DNA of 64,000 bases from Ceratothoa steindachneri (GCA_963969495.1 OZ018321.1:194816296-194880295), one strand, 5' to 3'. Positions 22,533 through 33,241 are shown, counted from the stretch's first letter. Made by a program: numbers and translations. Notes: a model not told the origin generated them from the sequence alone.

Positions 22533-22936
22533 GGGGGAAGTTGTCACTTCGAAAAAAAAGAGAGAAGGGACAATGATAGAGCTCCGTTGTGGGAAACTCG
22601 TTTTCTTGTACCAACCGTACCTTCCTGCACCTAACTAGTATTTCCTCAATACATATGATTATTTTGATCTTTAGATTACAGGGGAAAATAACCTTTAATA
22701 CAAACTTAATAAAAAAAGGGCATGGAACAATAAAATGATATAAAATTAGTAGATACGGGACAAAATAATTTATACGTAAATTAATGGGTACAAATATATA
22801 TACATACAAAAAAAAATAGACTGAGCGTTACAAAATTCAGACATATACATTAACTAATTATATTGTAAGAGAATCTAATTTAAGTCGTACAAGACGGTAT
22901 ATACCTACATGGAGATACTAATCCTATGAATACAAT
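22533..22936. other. Internal Gypsy sequence where integrase is missing
   Basis: Between the end of RNase H and the purine tract there is only about 400 bp of stop-rich AT-rich sequence. A full-length Gypsy would have an integrase of roughly 1.2 kb here. Confidence 0.65.
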
Positions 22937-23802
22937 TACTATACGCTATTCGGTAACGCATTCCTACTGAGTGCGTCAGCGACCTGGTTATCGGAACCTT
23001 TTATATAATTTATTTTAAATTGATACTCTTGCAAGAGTAAACTCCAGCGCACGATTCGGCCGTTGGAGTGTCGCACATTCCTAATATAGGCTAACGGACG
23101 GTGGTCGGTTCCTATCTGAAATATTTTCCTATCAAGTACATTTTGAATTTGTCTATGACCCAGATAATTGATAGAGCTTCCTTTTCTATAGTGGCATATC
23201 TCTTTTCGCGTGGTAATAATTTACGACTAGCATATGCAACTGGATGACTCGTTCCGTCATCCTCGTATTGAAGGAATACACCTCCAATGCCCTCGTTGGA
23301 CGCGTCGGTCTTGATCCCAAAGGATTTTTCCGGGTTGGGCAACTTTAAAATGGGGGCAGAAATGACCTTACTCTTGAGCTGATTAAAATGGGAAATAGCG
23401 ACATCATTCCAACGTAGACGATCGGGTGAATTCTTTTTTTAAAAGGGAGCTGAGGGGCGCGGAAATTGCAGCGAAATTCGGAACGAATCGCCGATAGTAC
23501 GAAGCTGATCCTAGGAACGATCTTAATTGTTTCTTTGTAATCGGGAGGAGCATGTCGGCGATTGCCTTAATCTTATCCTCTTGGGGACCCAACTGGCTTT
23601 GAACTATTTAGAAACCCAAATATTTTATGGTTTCGTGGGCAAAATGGCATTTGCTGGGGCCAATGGTGAGGCCATTTTCGCGCAGTCGTTCGAAGAGAGC
23701 TAATAGGGTGGTTAAATAGTGACTCCATTCAAATAGTTCTTGTAGCTGACTCATTTGATGTGGTGTGAGCTGCGCGTCAATATCCAGGTCAGAGGGTTCC
23801 AA
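22937..23802 (-). pseudogene. Gypsy RT remnant and RNase H
   Basis: Minus strand: LTPHQMSQLQELFE (start of RT region, about 23770) is fused to LFERLRENGLTIGPSKCHFA and HETIKYLGF, which normally follow the YxDD motif, so the RT palm is deleted. Next come KKQLRSFLGSASYYRRFVPN (23535), then the RNase H part: FGIKTDASNEGIGGVFLQY (23330), REKRYATIEKEALSIIW (about 23205), DHRPLAYIRN, and GSDNQVADALSRN ending at a stop near 22938. RNase H would remove the RNA template. The acidic residues D and E of RNase H are present. Confidence 0.88.
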
Positions 23803-24176
23803 AGACTCGCCTGGTAGGGAAGAGGAGGGTAATCGGCATCAGGTTGGATGCACACTGTCTGGATTACATTTAGGGACTCCGCGGGGTAATCTTCTTCAAG
23901 CGCCGATGTTTCGTCCAGTGCTACGAACGTATCTCCATGGGCGCGTTGGAGGTACTTTTTTTCTTTGGGTCCACGGACAGTCTCCGTATCCTTGTCTTAG
24001 GCCTTATCGCCTAAGGGTGTTAGTAATTCACACTCCTTTTGTGCCGTCCTAAAGTCCTGGTTAGGGGTCTCCGAGAAATCGGACGGTATCGGGGTTCTGA
24101 TGGGGACGGGCTCCTGGGCTTCTTTTTTAGCTCGGCCTCGAGGAAGGGCAGCCTGAGACACAGGGTCGGAACTTAC

Positions 24177-25166
24177 TTAGGGGCTCTGTCCTATAAGTAC
24201 GGAACAGAATTGTATGGGTGCTGAAATGACTTCAGCCCAGCCATCATAATATTGACACTGCAGGTAACATCTAACGACGGGGAATTGGTTCGCCCGCTCA
24301 AGGTAGTCATGTACCACCGCAAATTTTTCTTGGTTAGGGTCCACTGGTGGGAGGAGTTCGTCAGACACGATGAAACACGTACATCTTGTGTCCGTGACGA
24401 GAGTCGATACTCGGCAGCCGTTCACGCTGCCCTCCTCAAATTTCAAAGTTCCCGATGAACTTTTATCAAAAATAAAATTTACCTGGTGGCCTGACGGAGG
24501 GGGAGAAGTTGCTGCTTGGGTCTGCACCACCGGGGGAGCCGGGGTGGCATTAATCTGGTGAACTTGGTGGGCTGGTCCGCTTTTAAGCCTAGAATTTTGG
24601 GGGCAATTCCAGCTCATGTGGTTTTCTACACCACAGGTGAAGCATATGATTGGTCGCTTCGGGAAGAGAGATGGAGGAGAAATCTTAACGGGAGGTTTGG
24701 AGTCCCGTTGTTGGTTTTGGGGAATGAAGTTTTGGGGTTTTATGGGGCCCGGAAACTTCGTAAGGTAGTCATGTACCACCGCAAATATTTCGTGGTTAGG
24801 GTCCACTAGGGAAAGGAGTTCGTCGGACACGATGAAACACGTACATCCTGTGTCCCTGACGAGAGTCGATACTCGGCAGCCGTTCACGCTGCCCTCCTCA
24901 AATTTCAAAGTTCCCGATGAACTTTTATCAAAAATAAAATTTACCTGGTGGCTTGACGGAGGGGGGGGGAAGTCTGCTTGAACACGAGCTAATTCATTGT
25001 GATGGTGAAGCTCAGCTTGTCTTATCCGTTCCTCTCTTTCTCTTTCTTCTCGCTGGATTTCTCTTTCTTCCTCTTTTCTTTGCTTCTCTTGAGCGTACTC
25101 AATTAGTTCTTTTTCAGAAAGCCCCAAGGACTCTCCTTGCGCTTTAAAGATTTTGAACTGGGTCAT
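24177..25166 (-). pseudogene. Gypsy Gag-protease frame with a duplicated protease module
   Basis: An open minus frame of 329 codons. Residues 1-70 form a charged coiled coil (LSEKELIEYAQEKQRKEEER), usual at the N-terminus of this Gag type. Residues about 73-137 match residues about 228-292 almost word for word (HQVNFIFDKSSSGTLKFEEG, then STLV-DT-CTCFIVSDELL), a protease-like module with a D-T-G-like site. Between them is a zinc knuckle CFTCGVENHMSWNC (C-x2-C-x4-H-x4-C). The capsid that should follow the coiled coil is absent, replaced by the first protease copy. The second copy has DTR instead of DTG. No RT domain is in frame. Confidence 0.82.
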
Positions 25167-25501
25167 CTATGCACTTGGGGGCGCACTAGTCAACCAACTA
25201 AAATTCCTTGCAACAAGAATTATGCCTTCTAGAGAAATTAGCCAACCTAAATATGGGCACTGACCTATTCGTACTTGGTTTCTCGATCTAAATAACCACT
25301 GACAAAATCACAAAAAAAACACAAACAAATTATTATAACAGTTCCTTGAGCTACTCCAGCTTCTTAAGTTTCAAAAAAGGGGATAGCAATCGTTAAAACA
25401 AAAGGGAACTACTTTACTCTATTATTATAACGAATAACACTATGCTTTACTCGACTGAGACCAGTGTTTGCAAAGATATAGCGTTAAACCTTACACACCT
25501 G

Positions 25502-25546
25502 ATACTAAATTTAAATAGTGTATATATATATGTATATATATATATA
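25502..25546. repeat. Short (TA)n at the LTR boundary
   Basis: GTGTATATATATATG then TA repeats run straight into the 5' LTR end. A tRNA primer-binding site would be expected here and none is recognised. Confidence 0.75.
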
Positions 25547-26978
25547 TGTCGTAGAATGGACTCTCGACGATATACCATATATAACTATTCGTTGAGGAAA
25601 CTTCTTTAATTATCTTTAGAGTGCGTGGATGTCTGGCTGGCTGATATTATGTATCTTCGATATGCTTAAGAAGTGAAACTGAGCTCAAGGATAATAATAT
25701 TGCTATCATTAATAAAATAGAGTTTTATTAATAATAACTATCAACAACACACAAAACGGAAAATATTGACATAAACAGAGAATGGAAAGGTTCGTGGGGA
25801 CTCGAGCTAACTCGAGGATTAAAAGATTTAAAAAGGTAAAACAAATATGAAGTTAAAGAGATGGGATGGTTCGCTAAACCATTTAAAGCACAGGATAGAA
25901 TTGACAAAAGGGCTAAATACTCAAAGGTAACGTTCGGCTTACGTAATTTATACTTGTTGTGCAGAGGAAGGTGACGTGAAGGAATTTTCGGTCCGCTGGC
26001 GAGTTCCTGCCGAAGGGGGGGGGGAAATAAGATAATCCTGACGTGGCGTCTTGGGATTGAGAACCGTTTCTCGACGAACGGCTTGAAGAACAATGGCTCT
26101 TCTACGTTTTTCTCTTCTGAACAACCGGAGGGGTGAGAACCGTCTCTTGTCTACGGGCTCAAGAACAATGGCTGTTCTAATGTTGTTCTCCTCTGAACAA
26201 CAAGGGGGAAGGGTGAGAACCATTTCTTGGCGAAGTGCTCAAAAGAACAATGGCTGTTCTACGTTGTTCTCTTCTGAACAAAAGGGGGGGGGGGTGAGAA
26301 CCGTTTCTTGTCAACGGGCTCGAACGAACAATGGCTGTTCTAACGTTGTTCTATTTCTGAACAACAGGGGAAGGGTGAAAGCCGTTTCTTGGCGAACGGG
26401 CTCAAACGAACAATGGCTGTTCTACGTTGTTCTCTTCTGTACAACAGGGAGGGGAGGGGGGTGAGAACCGTTTCTTGTCAACGAACTCAAAAGAACAATG
26501 GCTGTTCTAATGTTGTTCTCTTTCTGAACAACAAGGGAGAAGCCTTGTGGACTCGGCGTCACGAAGGCTCGAACCTTGTCACTCAAGGGATATTGTCCTT
26601 CTTCTGGACAAGTGATGGTGAATCTCGAGGTCGAGGTCCCTTGGCGCACAAGGTGAGAGAGAGTCGTGGTGATGTTTCGCGACGAAAATCTGGACACTCC
26701 TTTGGCGTGGGGGACAATAGAGTGGGAGCTTCGAGGGAATACACAGCCGAGCCTGAGAACAAGCCTTATCTGCCCATAAGCCTAACTCAATCTGGCGTGA
26801 TCGGCGGATGGGGGTGAACTGGGGGGGGGGATGATAAACCTCCTTGTTTAAACATTGACTAAGGTGGCTGCGATAAGGCACCCAGCTTCAAAGCGAAAAT
26901 GCACGTGGGGAGCCTTCTGGTTTTAAATAACATGTGATAGTGGTTGAAATTAACGCGGCCTCAACCCGTTCTATTACA
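25547..26978 (-). repeat. 5' LTR of the Gypsy element (1432 bp)
   Basis: Direct repeat of 21048-22520, starting TGTCGTAG and ending CTATTACA on the plus strand. Includes six minisatellite units (ACAATGGCT at about 26091, 26167, 26249, 26330, 26410, 26495). Any promoter should lie here; no single TATA element stands out. Confidence 0.92.
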
Positions 26979-26983
26979 ATCTC
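26979..26983. other. Target-site duplication ATCTC (right)
   Basis: Pairs with 21043-21047. Joining the flanks restores a minus-strand LINE reading of ...AAAAGAGAT|CAAGTTG... Confidence 0.85.
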
Positions 26984-27350
26984 TTTTCGGCTTTTCTGGT
27001 TTCCCTTTCTGTGGGTGATTTTGTTCTTCCTCTTCATTTTTTCTTGAATTCTTCCTTTTTAACTATGTGGCAAAGATGTTGAGGGATGGTCAGGGGGCCT
27101 CCGATAAGTATTTTGAAGACTTCGCGATCTGAATATGGGCCCTCAGGCTTATACTTAATGTAGCCTTTTTAATCCCTTGAAGCATTTCACTATTGGTCTT
27201 CGGGAAGGGTTTCTCTTCCGAAGGGAAAGCTTTTACTCTGAACTTTTGCCTATCTCCTTTGTCTATAGGACTCTCACTGGTGGTACCCTCGTTAGTGCCC
27301 TCTTGTGTTTCATCTTGGTCTGTTTGAGTTACTTCTTCGTAGCTGTTATC
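26984..27350 (-). pseudogene. 5' continuation of the Jockey-like LINE (ORF1 end)
   Basis: The minus frame reads FRVKAFPSEEKPFPKTNSEM, IKKATLSISLRAHIQIAKSS and, near the Gypsy junction, a Lys/Arg-rich stretch. I take it as the C-terminal part of LINE ORF1 because it is contiguous with the ORF2 start once the Gypsy element is removed. No zinc knuckles are seen, and the family match is weak. Confidence 0.5.
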
Positions 27351-27354
27351 CACT

Positions 27355-27744
27355 AAGCTGTTCGGCACATTCTCGCTGAATTTTCTAGTCTGAGTGATCT
27401 TCGCGCACATTACCTGTCCCCTTATCGGGACGAGCGGTGGCGCTACTGCTTGTCCCTTAGACTCGGGACGGAAGCCTGTACACAGAATTGTGGAGTATTT
27501 TACATTCTAGAGGAAGTTGGCCTCCTCCATTTCATATGACTCTCTTGTACGTCGGATGTTCCTGGGACGGAAAGGGAGTGCTCCTCTCGATGCTGTAGCG
27601 TGCTTCCTTCTTCTTCTTACTCTCTTGTTTTTTATGAGGCGTTGCTTACTCTTTTACCCTTTTGTGTGTTTTTGTAAGTTTGATTTGGCGTCTTTTTTTT
27701 TAATCTAGCCTAGCCTTAGACTATAAAGGAAACTTGCCCTAGTA
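27355..27744 (+). pseudogene. I-type LINE 3' fragment (A), cut by the hAT element
   Basis: 27355-27500 resembles 58685-58795, the 3' coding end of I-type LINE copy 2: shared words GCACATTCT, TTCGCGCA, CTTGTCCCTTAGACTCGGG-like. 27500-27744 is the T-rich 3' untranslated region. It resumes at about 29793 after the hAT insertion, where GGAACTCGGCAGATG aligns with the LINE 3' end at 59045. Confidence 0.7.
27737..27744. other. hAT target-site duplication (left), CCCTAGTA
   Basis: Matches TCCTAGTA at 29785-29792 in 7 of 8 positions. 8-bp duplications are typical of hAT transposons. Confidence 0.8.
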
Positions 27745-29784
27745 CAGGGATGGCGAACCACTGACCCGCGGGTCACGAACTCACCCACCGCCTATTTTCT
27801 AATGAGCACCCAATCAATGTTTCTATTTATATTAAAATATTACAGTAATATTTTCAAAAAGAATTCTGCGTCGTTTGATAATTATTTCATTTTTGTACCA
27901 AAATAAAAAGTCTTCTTGCTGGTAGGTAAGGAGTCAGTTGTAGCTCGCTCATATAATATTAAACTGCATTTTAAAAGCAATAATCCTAATTTGTGTTCAG
28001 TGACAGATGATGAAAGGAGTGAAATTATTCGGAGACAATTAAAGCAACAGGAACAACAATGTTACAATTTCAAAAGGATGTTTAAACCAAATAACAATAT
28101 TTCACCAGCTAGTTTCCAGTTATCATCTTATATTACTCAACACGAAAAGCGTCATTCTGATGGTAATTATTTTTAAAAGAAGCTTTTTTTTTAAACTGTT
28201 CAAAATTTTGATTTAAAGACTTTCGGAATAAATATGAGATTCTTAAACGAATTAATAAGTTGCCAGCCGCTAGAAATACCTTGAACGATATAATAGTTCC
28301 TATAGCCAAGGATGCAACCGATCAACTTTTACTAGATTTGAATAATGCAAGAATATTTTCATTTGTTTGAATTGCAAGATTTCCTTCCTGAAATATGCAT
28401 AATGAAGGAAGAGCTAATTAAATTGATGATACTGTATGAAAAAAATAGAGATCAAGATATTATGAATCAAATGATGAAGAAATTTATTAAACTTGCCATT
28501 AAATTCGGAAATACTGTTGATGTGACAACTGACGGAGCTCCAAGCATGATTGGAAAACATGTTGGATTTGTGTAATTACTGATACTGAAACGGCAAGTAA
28601 ATCACAATTTAGCCGAATTTTATTGTATTTGGCATCAAGAATCCGTGTGTGCAAAAAGCAGGTTAGACTCATTAGAAAATGTTATCTCCATTGCAACAAA
28701 GATTGTAAATTTTCTAGTTGCTCAATCTCTTAACAAACGTCAATTTAACAAGCTATTGGATGAGTTTGAAACTCTATTTTCAGAATTTATCATGTAAAAC
28801 AATGTCAGAGGGTTCAGCCGTGGTTAGGTATTGAAACGATTTGTTATGAGAAATGACTTTCTTAAGGGAAAAAAAAACTGACTATACAGGACTGACCTAT
28901 ATGAATTGTTGAATGACTTACTACATTTTTTTTGCCTATTAAACATTGCTTTAAAATACCTTGAATAAAAAAATTGCTAGGTTGTGGATGTGTTGTACCA
29001 TAAATGTTTGATGTGGAAGAAAACAATATGAAGTAATTTCCATTACTACAGATGCACTTTTCAACTTTCAATTTTTTAACTGACAATGCAGGAAAGGAAG
29101 AAAATGTACTCAACAAGTATTCTTTGCTATAAAAAAATTGCCGAGCATTCACTTTCAGAGAGGTTTTCCAATTCCGAAGACTAGATACCACCTTACAATT
29201 TATCCAATTCCCCCATTCTATTCTATTTGAAGATCTTAAGCTGTCAAAGTTCGATTAGCTTGACCTTAATAACTGGAAATAAATTTGAATTAGAGTTTGA
29301 AGAAAGTGCAAAGTGGAAGGCAAAATTTATTGAGATTAATATGAAGGAAGGTCCAAGAAAATAAAGTAAAAGCATCAGTTTTGAATGTAACGAAAGAACA
29401 TCCTTCCTCTGAAAGCAGAGTAGAGAACCTCCTACTTGAAGAATGGAACTCTTTACCAGACTCTTTTACGTCAATGAATAAGGTGTTCTTAGCTATAATG
29501 ACAATGTTCGGTTCCTCTTATTCATGTGAAACGTTGTTTTCATCCCTGAACCCGATAAAATCAACCACCAGGAATCGTCTTAGTTCAAATATGAGTACTG
29601 CATATGTGAGGCTGAGGACAACAGTTTATGAACCTCCAATTAAAACGGCAGCAGCTAAAATGCAGCAACAAGTCTCTCATTAAAAAATAATACGGTAAGT
29701 AAATAATTGACTCACTTATGTTTAAGAAAAGTTAAATAAAAGTACCAAAAATGACCCGTCAATTAAAAAGGTTCACCATTCCTT
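27745..29784 (+). mobile_element. hAT transposon, about 2.04 kb, ends and target duplication visible
   Basis: Left end CAGGGATGGCGAACC, right end (inverted) AAGGAATGGTGAACC: the CAGGG(A)TGGCGAACC type of terminus known from many hAT elements. 8-bp flanking duplication with one mismatch. The internal transposase is decayed. Inserted into the 3' untranslated region of an I-type LINE. Confidence 0.87.
27905..29683 (+). pseudogene. hAT transposase relic
   Basis: Blocks in order: ARSYNIKLHFKSNNPNL and YITQHEKRHSDG (27945-28165), the pre-catalytic region; NTVDVTTDGAPSMIGKHVGF (about 28512-28572) with the second-strand D of hAT RNase-H-like folds; FYCIWHQESVCAKS (28618); SIATKIVNFLVAQSLNKRQF (28691); and the C-terminal dimerisation block FGSSYSCETLFSSLNPIKST and RNRLSSNMSTAYVRLRT (29507-29620), ending QQQVSH-stop at 29683. 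The pattern is that of GTF2IRD2/ZBED-related hAT transposases. The region 28800-29370 is heavily degraded. Confidence 0.86.
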
Positions 29785-29792
29785 TCCTAGTA
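29785..29792. other. hAT target-site duplication (right), TCCTAGTA
   Basis: See 27737-27744. The paralogous uninterrupted LINE site at about 59032 reads GCCTAAGTAGGCAGTCGCC. Confidence 0.8.
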
Positions 29793-29815
29793 GGAACTCG
29801 GCAGATGGCAGACTC

Positions 29816-30180
29816 GCGGTACGGACCGCCATTTGATGGAGCGCTCGCCTGCGCCATACTGTGACGACTGCGTTGTCCTCCAGACTGTTGGCACATTCTT
29901 GTTGAATGTTCCAGTCAAGCTGATCTTCGCGCATGTTACTTGTCCTGGTATCGGGACAAGATGTGTTACTACCGATTGCCCCTTCTACTCAGGACGGGAG
30001 CGTGTAGAGAGACTTTCTTGGTTCGTGTTTTGTTTTTGTTTCGTTGCTTTTTTGCCTTTGTTTGTTTTTTGTATTTTTTTTATTTGGTTTGGTCATATTT
30101 TTTTTAACCTTGGCTATCATTAGGCTATTATGATTATTACAACTTTTGCTCTAATAGGCAGTCAATAAGATGGACTCTTA
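29816..30180 (+). pseudogene. I-type LINE 3' fragment (B)
   Basis: Encodes HLMERSPAPYCDDC (about 29832-29870), then LLNVPV and AHVTCPG, the C-terminal zinc-finger-like end found also at 58640-58760. A T-rich 3' region follows and then TAATAGGCAGTC-AATAAGATGGACTCTT-AAAGAAAAA at 30154-30181, equivalent to the LINE 3' end at 59048-59075. Confidence 0.75.
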
Positions 30181-30900
30181 AAGAAAAACCGGCGCCCACA
30201 CATACATAAAATGGCGGTGTCGCTCGGGAGTTTCCCAAATCAAAGGCTTCAGAACGCGACTGGAAGCCGCTTCGGTATTGGAGGATAGGTCCATGGGAAC
30301 AGTCGTAGCGCAATGGCACGCATCTTAAAGTTTCCCTCGTCGTTTCTCATCTTCTCTGAGAAGCCACCCGGAGGGCTGCTCGTATTCCTGCCATGTAGTT
30401 GGTGTGAGGGAGAGCGAAACGCTGTACAGGTCGCTCAGTCCTTGTGGACTTTTTGCCGCCCTAATTGGCGCACTCATCCCCCGCAATTCCTACATGCCCA
30501 GGCATTCATCAGAAGAAAATTTCGATATCCACCCGGCTCGCGGCAAACGTGGCGTCACGGATACCGCCAACCAGGAGGTGTGGAGATGCCAATGCTCCGA
30601 GAACACTCAGGGCACTTTGTGAGACGCTAAAAATCACAATCCATTCTTCTAACCAGGCACGATGCCTTATCTCCCGTACTGATTGGTGTATTGCAACCAG
30701 CTCGGGCGTAAAGACAGACGCAGCTCCTCGTGAATCCTGATGACTTCAAACAGAGGGGACATTGATCCATCCGTATACTCTAGAACGGATCTAGCGCAAC
30801 AAGAAGTTTGCTCCCCAACCTCTGTGCCTGCAACATTTAGAAAGAGCTACTGTCCAAGATTAAGGAGCTGATCGAAGATCTTCCCAGGGACACACTAAGG
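30181..30900 (-). pseudogene. I-type LINE RNase H fragment (C), opposite strand
   Basis: Minus strand: VLEYTDGS (about 30765, first RNase H Asp), then ASVFTPELVAIHQSVREI (about 30715-30660, the Glu block), FRNFLLMN-like and DIEIFFWC (WWVPGHVG equivalent, about 30515), NYMAGIRAALRVAS (30410), and IALRLFPWTYPPI-like with LPVAF (30315-30255). Order and spacing match copy 2 at 58.0-58.6 kb. Broken by frameshifts. It meets fragment B tail-to-body at about 30180. Confidence 0.75.
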
Positions 30901-31062
30901 AACGCACGCGACTAAATTAGTAGCCGTCTTGAGGTCGCGATGGAAGGTGATGGCGGCTCCTTTGAGTAATGTGTTATGTTATCTCACTGCCATAATCTAG
31001 TTGCTATTTTTGAATTTATAAAATCCATTCGCTTTTAAGCAAATCATCAAATTTAGCCCCAA

Positions 31063-31068
<6 letters not shown>
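30901..31068. other. No gene seen
   Basis: Short stretch between the LINE fragment and a (TA)n array. Confidence 0.5.

Positions 31069-31106
<38 letters not shown>
31069..31106. repeat. (TA)n microsatellite
   Basis: About 38 bp, directly before the left end of the long-TIR Tc1-type element. Confidence 0.95.
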
Positions 31107-31110
<4 letters not shown>

Positions 31111-31440
31111 GAGTAGCGCTTTCAATGATTCGGAAATTTAGGTTTACGCTACAAATTTTACAGTAGCTTCAAACCAAATAATGGTAAGTAATAAATGATA
31201 AATTGCAGATATAAAATAAGGCTGGTTCTAAGTTGTACATGTAAATTATACATGTTAGGAGGGATTAAATTGCAACTAACTTACAAAAGCATTTTTGTTC
31301 CCGAAATATAATGGTGAAAACGATTCAGCGTAATTCTATATTTAAATCTTTGAGACGACCAACTAATTTACGGTAGTAATTTACTTCATTGAATTGTTTG
31401 CAGTTTCAGTCATTACCTTATCAAGTTCCGAGCAGCAAAA

Positions 31441-32376
31441 ATGTCTATGGGACCCACTATACCTGCCTATATTCAGGAGCTAATTGTTAAGCTACGTCGA
31501 GAGGATCAACAGTGGTAGTTCTACTGGTAGGCCTAGGGAAACCTCAAAGAAAGATGACCAAGCCATCGTCTGTATCTCAAAAAAGGAACGATAAACACAG
31601 CAGCCATGATTTTATGCGAAATAAATGAAACTGTGCATATTAAGGTCTCCAGGAAGACAGTATCGCACCGCCTGAGAGAATGATCTTTAAAATCTCGCAC
31701 ACCAGCAGTCTAGCCATTGACCAGCCTTAAGAACAAGAAACATAGATTATCCTTCGTGACTAAGCACGTTCTATGGACAAAAGACCAATGGTTCAAAGTA
31801 CATTTCAGCGATGAATCGAAGTTAATTTTTTGTGGGGGTTAAGATGGCAGGAGGTTCATCCATCAAAGACTTGTCGAAAGATTAAATGTGAACTGCGTGA
31901 AGCGCAGCGTCAAGTTTAGTAGAGGAAGTGTGATGGTGTGGAGCATAATTTCAGTGTAAGGTATTGGTTCATTTGTTCGATTGCAGGGCAGAGTGAATGC
32001 TCAAGTGTATAAAGAAATTCTACAAGCACATAATGTGCCACATATGAGCTACCTCGTCTCAATCTGCCATTTTTATGCAGGATAATCCACCTTGCCACAC
32101 GGCAAATTTGGTGGAGAATTTTCTGTATAAGAAATAAGTAAATGTCATGGACTGGCCTGCTCAGAGCCCGGACCTCAATCCGATTGAGAATTTGTGGAAG
32201 CCCCTAGGAGAGAGAAGTAAGGAGAGAAACCCAAGCACCGTCGAAGAACTTTGGGAAATATTACAAGAGGAATGGAGAAAAATAACACCAGAAGAATGCC
32301 GTTGGTTAGTGTGCTCCTGTTGCAGAAGATTTCAGTACGTAATTGATATTAAAAGTCTACATATTGTGGAGGAATA
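31441..32376 (+). pseudogene. Tc1-family transposase relic
   Basis: Starts MSMGPTIPAYIQELIVKLRR at 31441. Visible parts are VSRKTVSHRLRE (DNA-binding region, 31651), HFSDESKLIFCGG (first catalytic D, 31803), SRGSVMVWS (about 31918), MQDNPPCHTANLVENF (second D region, about 32072, with a frame slip), and DWPAQSPDLNPIENLWKPLG (third acidic residue, 32149). The last frame stays open for 76 codons and ends with VCSCCRRFQYVIDI. Stops at 31517 and elsewhere. Motif order fits DD34E Tc1. Confidence 0.87.
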
Positions 32377-32399
32377 GAGTCTAATAGGATCTGGAGATC

Positions 32400-32640
32400 C
32401 ACCTTGAATCCTTAGAAGAGCCACGTGGCCTTAAGCTTGGAACAAAAAGCGTGAGAAGCGAGGAAGGAATCGGGCGAATACGGCTTTATCAGGCCTATCT
32501 CCCGCGCCCGGGGCTATTTCATCTCGTCTCCCATACTCGCTACGCAAGAAAGAACCCGAGGGGCTATTCGACCAGCTTCTTATCTAGGACCCCTCCCCTT
32601 CCCTAGCTGAAAGCCGGCTTCTGTAATTAGAAATCATATC
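32400..32640. other. GC-rich orphan block inside the Tc1-type element
   Basis: No coding frame or family recognised. Its composition (CTCCCGCGCCCGGGGC at 32499) differs sharply from both sides, suggesting a separate insertion. Confidence 0.4.
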
Positions 32641-32878
32641 ATACAATGCAAGACAGAATGTTCAATAGATAACTTGGAATCCCTACTAATACGTACAAAA
32701 TCTCCTACACTCAACATAGATAATACCGCTATTCCCCTTCTTATTTCTTAATTTTAATTACCTCATTCAACAACCAACCAACCTTCTCTCATTTAACAAC
32801 CAACCAATCAAATTTCTATCCTTCTTTAAGCCACGTCCTTTATAATTTCTTCACTTTGTGATTTCTCCTGGACTTCAC

Positions 32879-33111
32879 CGGTAAGCAATATTATACTGTA
32901 ATTTTTTACTTTTGTGTTTTTGCTTCTTTTTTCGTGTCAATAGTGATTACATTAGATTAATAATTTGATTCTCTTGCTTTTTAAATTCCTGAATTATCGG
33001 TAAGCAATATTATACTGTAATTATTTACTTTTGTTTTTTGTTTTTTTCGTTTCAATAGAGTTATATTAGATTGATGATTTGATTCTCTTGACTTTTAAAT
33101 TCCTGAGTTAT
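32879..33111. repeat. Tandem duplication, unit about 116 bp
   Basis: Two units beginning CGGTAAGCAATATTATACTG (32880 and 32998), each with TTTGATTCTCTTG and TTTTTAAATTCCTGA near the end. Directly upstream of the hammerhead-like motif at 33203, so probably part of a PLE terminal region. Confidence 0.87.
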
Positions 33112-33202
33112 TTTCTAATTTTTGATTTACCTACATAGTCATAACCTAAATATTTTTAATATTTTTAATATTCTTTAACTGTATTAGATAAATTTATGTT
33201 TC

Positions 33203-33241
33203 AGAACCGGAAGATGGGTGATACGCCCGAAACGTTGTTCC
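33203..33241 (+). ncRNA. Hammerhead-like motif
   Basis: CGGAAGA (33208-33214; box 1 with U changed to G), short stem GGG-TGATACG-CCC (33216-33228), then GAAAC (33229-33233). A single change from the CUGANGA box. Confidence 0.5.

Larger units (their letters stand above)
21048..26978 (-). mobile_element. Gypsy-type LTR retrotransposon, 5.9 kb, internally deleted
   Basis: Two direct LTRs (21048-22520 and 25547-26978) start TG and end CA and are flanked by the 5-bp duplication ATCTC. Internal genes read on the minus strand: Gag/protease-like frame, a remnant of RT, RNase H. A purine tract abuts the 3' LTR. The capsid, RT catalytic core and integrase are missing, so it could have moved only with help from a relative. 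It sits inside the Jockey-like LINE at the ORF1/ORF2 boundary. Confidence 0.92.

Noticed and set aside
30313..30740. Overlapping plus-strand frames of up to 105 codons
   Set aside because: Shadows of the minus-strand I-type LINE RNase H relic, which has recognisable motifs.
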